Assembly (NCBI GenBank): GCA_021850095.1
Contig: JAJZRX010000030.1
Span: forward strand, 1 to 34,649
Direction of reading: 5' to 3'
DNA from: Deltaproteobacteria bacterium
GTDB taxonomy: Bacteria; Desulfobacterota; Desulfuromonadia; Geobacterales; Pseudopelobacteraceae
DNA length: 34,649 nucleotides
The position numbers and the translations under genes are program-made. Position 1 is the first letter of the stretch, and each line of letters starts with the position of its first letter. Shown here one piece after another: positions 30,058-34,649 of the stretch. A model generated the notes under the pieces. The model ran no database searches and was not told the origin of the DNA. It saw only the letters and a program-made list of their open reading frames with translations.

Positions 30058-32400
30058 CTACCTCGTCAGCTGCGAGTTCAGATAAGCGTGGATGATGTCC
30101 ATGTAGATCTCGCGCGGCTTGCTGGTGCCGTCGCTGGGGGCGATCATCCCTTCGCTTTCCATCATCTCGACAATCCGGGCGGCCCGGTTGTAGCCGATCC
30201 GCAAACGGCGCTGAACCATCGAGATGCTGGCCTGCTTGGTCTCCGCCACCAACCGCAGGGCATCCTCCCAGCGTTCATCCAGCTCCTCGTCATTGCCGGA
30301 CGATCCCTTTTCATCGCTGTCCTTCATCTCCATAATCGATTTTTCGTAAACCGGTTTACCCTGTTTTTTGAGGAAGTCCACCACCCGCTGCACTTCGGCA
30401 TCGGAAACGAACGCGCCGTGGATGCGCTGCAGGCGCGAGGTTCCGGGCGGCATATAAAGCATATCGCCGTTGCCCAGCAGGCTTTCGGCGCCATTGGTGT
30501 CCAGAATGGTGCGCGAATCAACCTTTGACGTAACCTGAAAGGAGATGCGCGACGGCAGGTTGGCCTTGATCAGACCGGTGATGACATCCACCGAGGGGCG
30601 CTGGGTGGCCAGGATCAGATGAATCCCGGAGGCACGCGCCTTCTGGGCCAGACGGGCGATATGCTCCTCCACCTCGCGGCCGGCCACCATCATCAGGTCG
30701 GCCAACTCGTCAACGATCACGACGATATAGGGCAGGTGGCTGTGTTCCAGCGCTTCGGCATCGTCCACCGCAAAGGGGATCGGATCAACGTCAGCTTCAC
30801 CCTCCCCGATGATTTCTTCCAGCTCTTCAATGATTTCCTCGTCCGAGAGCGCGCCCTGTTCTTCCTGTTCCAGCAGTTCGCCGGCCAGCTTCTTATTGTA
30901 GGAGTCAATGTTGCGGACCCCCTTGTCCGACAGCAGCATGTAGCGGCGTTCCATCTCGTTGACCGCCCATTTTAGGGCCAGCGAGGCCTTTTTCGGTTCG
31001 GTCACCACCGGCAGCAGCAGGTGCGGGATGCCCTCGTACATGGAGAACTCCAGCATCTTGGGATCGACCATGATCATGCGCACATCCTTGGGGGTGGAGG
31101 TGTAGAGCAGCGAAAGGATCATGGTGTTGATCGAAACCGACTTGCCGGAACCGGTCGAACCAGCCACCAGCAGATGGGGCGCCTTGGCCAGGTCGGTCAC
31201 GACCGGCAGGCCGGCGATATCCTTGCCCAGCGCCAGCGGCAGTTTCATTCTGCTGTGCGAAAAATGCTCGCAGTTGAAGATCTCGCGCAGGAAAACCATG
31301 TCGCGGTCACGGTTGGGAACTTCGATGCCGACCACCCCCTTGCCGGGGATCGGTGCCACGATGCGGATCGACATGGCCTGCAGCGCCATGGTCAGGTCAT
31401 CGGTCAGGCCGGCGATCCGGCTGATCTTGATGCCGGGGGCCGGGGCGTATTCATACATGGTGATGACCGGACCGGGACAGATCTCGACCACTTCGCCGTC
31501 AATATTGTAATCCTTGAGCTTCTTCTCCAGCAGCCGGGCGTTCATGGTCAGCGCATCGCGGTCGAGAGTTTTTTCAGTGGCCGGAGGAATATCCAGCAGC
31601 GAGAAGGGGGGGGTGTGAAAATCCCCCTCGGCCTTGATAAATTCAAAGGTTTCCTGCACTGCGGCGGTTTTGGCGTCCTCTTTCTTCTTGTCCTTTTCCT
31701 TTTTGATCAGGTTGGGACGGGGCGGAGGCGGCGCTGCCGGCTTGATCACCGGACCGTTTGTCGTAGCCGGGGCCGGCAGACCCTCTTTTTTGGCATCCGC
31801 CTTCTCCTTTTCGCCGCGGGCATGGGCCCGGCGCTCCTGCCAGGCGGTAAATTTGTTTTTCAGATTTTCCAGCCACCAGCCGGCGAACAGCACAAAGGAG
31901 AAACGGGCCAGGATCATGATGCAGGCCGCCAGCAGCGGCAGCAGCAGCAGCATGGCGCCGGCCGTGCCGACCGTGCTCTTCAGGAAGTGGGCCGTGACAA
32001 CCCCCACCAGGCCGCCGGTCGGCACCTGTTGTTCAAAAAGAAAGGTTTTTTCACGGAAAAAGGCAAACAGGGTCGCCAGCGAAAAGAGCAGACCGGCCGC
32101 AGCCAGCAGCTTGTAGGAGCGCAGCCGGATCTCCTTGAAACGCAAGAGGGTATAGGAAATATACAGCAGCGCCAACGGGATCAGATAGGAGGCCAGGCCG
32201 AAGCCGCTGAACAGCAGGTCGGCCACCTGTGCGCCCAGCCGCCCGCCCAGATTATGGATGGTGCCTTCGTTGGAGTAACTGTTCCAGGAAACGTCGGCCG
32301 AATTATAGGTCAGAAAGGTCAGCAGAAAAAAGACGCCGACCGCTCCCAGCGCCATCCCCTGCAACTCTTTGGCAATTTTTTCTTTTTTGGGTTCTTCCAT
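30058..32400 (-). CDS. ftsK: DNA translocase FtsK
   Basis: A 780-residue FtsK/SpoIIIE translocase that moves chromosome ends through the division septum and supports dimer resolution. The N-terminus carries four or more membrane segments (about residues 15-180). A short charged and proline-rich linker (AAPPPPRPNLIKKEKDKKKE) follows, much shorter than in E. coli. The motor has Walker A VAGSTGSGKSVSIN near residue 415 and Walker B YIVVIVDELADLMMVAGREV near 565, with ATQRPSVDVITGLIKANLPS beyond it. The C-terminal gamma winged helix is ISMVQRRLRIGYNRAARIVE, which reads the KOPS polarity signals. No clear ribosome binding site precedes the ATG at 32400. Confidence 0.96.
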   Translation of the reverse strand: MEEPKKEKIAKELQGMALGAVGVFFLLTFLTYNSADVSWNSYSNEGTIHNLGGRLGAQVADLLFSGFGLASYLIPLALLYISYTLLRFKEIRLRSYKLLAAAGLLFSLATLFAFFREKTFLFEQQVPTGGLVGVVTAHFLKSTVGTAGAMLLLLPLLAACIMILARFSFVLFAGWWLENLKNKFTAWQERRAHARGEKEKADAKKEGLPAPATTNGPVIKPAAPPPPRPNLIKKEKDKKKEDAKTAAVQETFEFIKAEGDFHTPPFSLLDIPPATEKTLDRDALTMNARLLEKKLKDYNIDGEVVEICPGPVITMYEYAPAPGIKISRIAGLTDDLTMALQAMSIRIVAPIPGKGVVGIEVPNRDRDMVFLREIFNCEHFSHSRMKLPLALGKDIAGLPVVTDLAKAPHLLVAGSTGSGKSVSINTMILSLLYTSTPKDVRMIMVDPKMLEFSMYEGIPHLLLPVVTEPKKASLALKWAVNEMERRYMLLSDKGVRNIDSYNKKLAGELLEQEEQGALSDEEIIEELEEIIGEGEADVDPIPFAVDDAEALEHSHLPYIVVIVDELADLMMVAGREVEEHIARLAQKARASGIHLILATQRPSVDVITGLIKANLPSRISFQVTSKVDSRTILDTNGAESLLGNGDMLYMPPGTSRLQRIHGAFVSDAEVQRVVDFLKKQGKPVYEKSIMEMKDSDEKGSSGNDEELDERWEDALRLVAETKQASISMVQRRLRIGYNRAARIVEMMESEGMIAPSDGTSKPREIYMDIIHAYLNSQLTR

Positions 32401-32611
32401 GTCAGTAGTGTATCCAGGTGGTGAAGTGATAAAAGCGGCTTATACTACTAGGAATGGGTCGGGGTAGGCAAAGGAAAAATAGAGCGGATTATGTCGCCTG
32501 TTTGTGTGCCCTGTTACGGCTTGATATTTCAGTAGGAAATTGTGGAAGCATCGCCCCAGCCTCTTTGAGAAGCATCTTGGAAACCTCGCCGCGGCTGCCG
32601 GTAAAAGAAAA

Positions 32612-34649
32612 TCAGGTCCATTCCCGGCACAATACTTCCGCTTGCTTCAATACCAGTTCCACTGCATCGTCCTGTTTGTCCGGCGGATACTTCCATTTCC
32701 GCAACGTACGCCGCACAAGATTCCTCAACTTCGCCCGAACACTCTCACGTACCTGCCAGTCAACTGAAGTGCTCTCCCGCAACTTCTCCGTAATCTCCAC
32801 AGCTATCTTTTTTAGGATGTCGTCACCCAGATCGCGCACTGCGCTTTCGTTGTTTGCTAATGCATCGTAAAAGGCTACTTCATCGGGATTAAGCCCCAAC
32901 TCCTCGTCTCGCTTGAGAGCCTGCTGGAAGTCTTTGGCCATCTGAATCAGCTCTTCGATAACCTGGGCGGTCTCGATGGCTCGGGCATGGTAGCGGTTGA
33001 GCATCGCCAGTAGACGCTCACTGAACTTCTGTTCCAGCACAAGATTGGTACGGGTGCGTGCCTTGATAGTGTCGCGCAGCAGCTTTTCCAGGAGTTCCAG
33101 CGCCAGATTACGACTCTTCATGTTACGCACATCTTCAAGAAATTCGTCGGAGAGTAGCGCGATATTCGGTTTATCGAGGCCAGCCAGCGCAAAGACGTCA
33201 GCCACTCCATCGGCTATCACCGCATTGTCCAGGATCTGCTTCAGGGCGCTGTTCTTCTGTTCCTCGGTCAGCTTGCTGTCAACAGTGGTGTGTTTGACAA
33301 TGGCGGCACGAATGGCCGCGAAAAAAGCAATTTCTTTACGAAGCGGTTCTGCTTCTTCCAAGGTCCCGCAAAGAGAGAAAGCGCGCGTGATGGCTGCCAT
33401 GGCATCCAGAAAACGTTTCTTCCCGTCCGTTATGCCGAGAATATGGTTCGCCGCCAGAATAAGAATCTGATGGGCTTTGGTCTGATAGTCGCTATAGTCA
33501 AAACCGTGAAAGAGGCCACGTACCACATCGAGCCGTTCCAGCAGCACGGCAAACGCCTCTTCCGCCTTAAGGGTAGGAGCCCCTTTTCCTTGTGCGTTGA
33601 CATAGACCTTGAGTGCCTGCTTCAGCTCATTGGCAATGCCGATATAATCAACAATCAACCCGCCCGGCTTGTCCTTGAACACCCGGTTGACGCGGGCGAT
33701 GGCCTGCATCAGGTTGTGGCCGCGCATCGGCTTGTCCACATACATAGTGTGACAGCTTGGGCAGTCAAAACCGGTCAACCACATGTCGCGCACGATTACC
33801 AGTTTTAACTCATCTCTGGAATCCTTGAACCGCTTTTCCAGGCGCTTTTTCGTTACCTTGTTGTAGATGTGCGGCTGTAACAGTTCACGGTCAGCGGCCG
33901 AACCGGTCATGATGATTTTCAGTGCACCCTTTTCCGGGTCAGTGTCGTGCCACTCAGGACGTAGTTTAATAAGCTCGTTGTAAAGATGAACACAGATTTC
34001 GCGGCTCATGCAGACGATCATTCCCTTGCCATCGACAACACCAGTGCGAGTTTCAAAGTGACGAACCAGATCCTCTGCAACCTCCTTCAGACGCGGCTCG
34101 GAACCGACAAGCTTCTCCAGCGCCGCCCATTTGCTCTTGGTGCGCTCCCGTAGCGTGACGTCTTCCTCGTCCTCTATGACTTCCTCTACATCATCGTTCA
34201 GCTCCTCGATCTCTGCACGATTGATATCGAGCTTGGCCAGACGCGACTCATAGTAGATTGGCACTGTCGCGCCGTCATCCACCGCATCCTGGATGTCGTA
34301 GATACTCACGTAACCACCAAAGACAGCCTGGGTATCCTTGTCTTCGGTGGAGATCGGTGTGCCGGTAAATCCGATGAACGACGCATTGGGGATGGCATCG
34401 CGCATGTGCTTGGCATAGCCGAAGATATACGCGCCGGTCTTGGTGTCGAGCTTTGCCTTGAAACCGTACTGACTACGGTGCGCTTCATCGCTGATAACGA
34501 CGATGTTGCTGCGGCTGCTCAAGGCCGGGTGCTCTTCCTCGCCATTCACCAGCGAAAACTTCTGCACAGTAGTGAAGATGATGCCGCCCGATTGCCGCGC
34601 TGCCAGCAGTTCGCGCAACTCTTCACGGCTGTCGGCCTGAATTGGGGTC
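32612..34649 (-). CDS. hsdR: type I restriction enzyme R subunit HsdR (5' part outside the window)
   Basis: The last 679 codons of a type I restriction-modification motor/endonuclease subunit; the frame is still open at the right edge. The visible part contains helicase motif Ia/TxGx region [12 protein letters not shown], motif II as [13 protein letters not shown] (DEAH), motif III as [10 protein letters not shown], motif V around [13 protein letters not shown] and motif VI as [19 protein letters not shown]. The HsdR C-terminal helical domain follows, which binds the modification complex, ending [13 protein letters not shown]. The N-terminal nuclease domain and Walker A must lie beyond 34649, and hsdS and hsdM are not in the window. 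The gene is intact as far as seen. It sits 211 nt upstream of ftsK on the same strand. Confidence 0.93.
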   Translation of the reverse strand, partial: TPIQADSREELRELLAARQSGGIIFTTVQKFSLVNGEEEHPALSSRSNIVVISDEAHRSQYGFKAKLDTKTGAYIFGYAKHMRDAIPNASFIGFTGTPISTEDKDTQAVFGGYVSIYDIQDAVDDGATVPIYYESRLAKLDINRAEIEELNDDVEEVIEDEEDVTLRERTKSKWAALEKLVGSEPRLKEVAEDLVRHFETRTGVVDGKGMIVCMSREICVHLYNELIKLRPEWHDTDPEKGALKIIMTGSAADRELLQPHIYNKVTKKRLEKRFKDSRDELKLVIVRDMWLTGFDCPSCHTMYVDKPMRGHNLMQAIARVNRVFKDKPGGLIVDYIGIANELKQALKVYVNAQGKGAPTLKAEEAFAVLLERLDVVRGLFHGFDYSDYQTKAHQILILAANHILGITDGKKRFLDAMAAITRAFSLCGTLEEAEPLRKEIAFFAAIRAAIVKHTTVDSKLTEEQKNSALKQILDNAVIADGVADVFALAGLDKPNIALLSDEFLEDVRNMKSRNLALELLEKLLRDTIKARTRTNLVLEQKFSERLLAMLNRYHARAIETAQVIEELIQMAKDFQQALKRDEELGLNPDEVAFYDALANNESAVRDLGDDILKKIAVEITEKLRESTSVDWQVRESVRAKLRNLVRRTLRKWKYPPDKQDDAVELVLKQAEVLCREWT

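Noticed and set aside
31021..32424. A 467-codon rightward frame opposite ftsK
   Set aside because: Antisense to an unambiguous ftsK; Gln/Gly/His/Arg-rich shadow translation with no motif.

Overview
The window looks like chromosomal DNA of a GC-rich anaerobic deltaproteobacterium of the Geobacter/Pelobacter/Trichlorobacter group (Desulfuromonadales/Geobacterales). Supporting signs are an Ach1/Cat1-type succinyl-CoA:acetate CoA-transferase next to an acetate-kinase-family gene, a homocitrate synthase (nifV) operon, a modABC molybdate transporter and the GC-rich codon use of the core genes. The genus is inferred from gene content only.

Left part (1-7.8 kb): the extreme left edge carries the start of a leftward gene that resembles an IS1595-type transposase. 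Then come modC-modB-modA (leftward), an unusual acetate-kinase-family gene (leftward) and a divergent marR-CoA-transferase pair. The divergent region holds a perfect 15-bp palindrome. After the CoA-transferase lies a ParDE-like toxin-antitoxin pair, and beyond it a decayed 3' end of a second CoA-transferase copy with its own terminator.

Accessory stretch (about 6.9-10.6 kb): AT-richer DNA with the ParDE-like pair, a lipoprotein, a protein with a HEPN-like R-N-x3-H motif, an XRE regulator and a Phd/PIN toxin-antitoxin pair. It ends in GC-rich palindromic repeats.

Middle (10.6-19.2 kb): a leftward operon runs nifV, a small helix-turn-helix protein with a Cys/Gly tail, and a small unknown. nifV is preceded by a perfect terminator-type hairpin only 20 nt before its start codon, which suggests antitermination control. 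Rightward genes follow: a 2-Cys peroxiredoxin, leuB, a DUF4160/DUF2442 pair, asd, a U32-family protein and a secreted SNase-like nuclease.

Right part (19.4-34.6 kb): yaeQ, a cold-shock protein, a spermidine-synthase-like methyltransferase, a GreA/GreB-like factor, a small zinc-ribbon protein, and the leftward run udg4 - amidohydrolase - miaA - rsgA. Next are a zinc-dependent phospholipase-C-like exported protein, an inverted-repeat element, a nitrilase-family amidase, an EcsC-family protein, a TM2/zinc-ribbon protein and an exported-protein gene broken by an in-frame TGA exactly after its signal peptide. The window ends with a DUF4258/YgiT-type pair directly behind ftsK and the 3' two-thirds of a type I restriction hsdR that runs off the right edge. 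No tRNA, rRNA or CRISPR array was seen.
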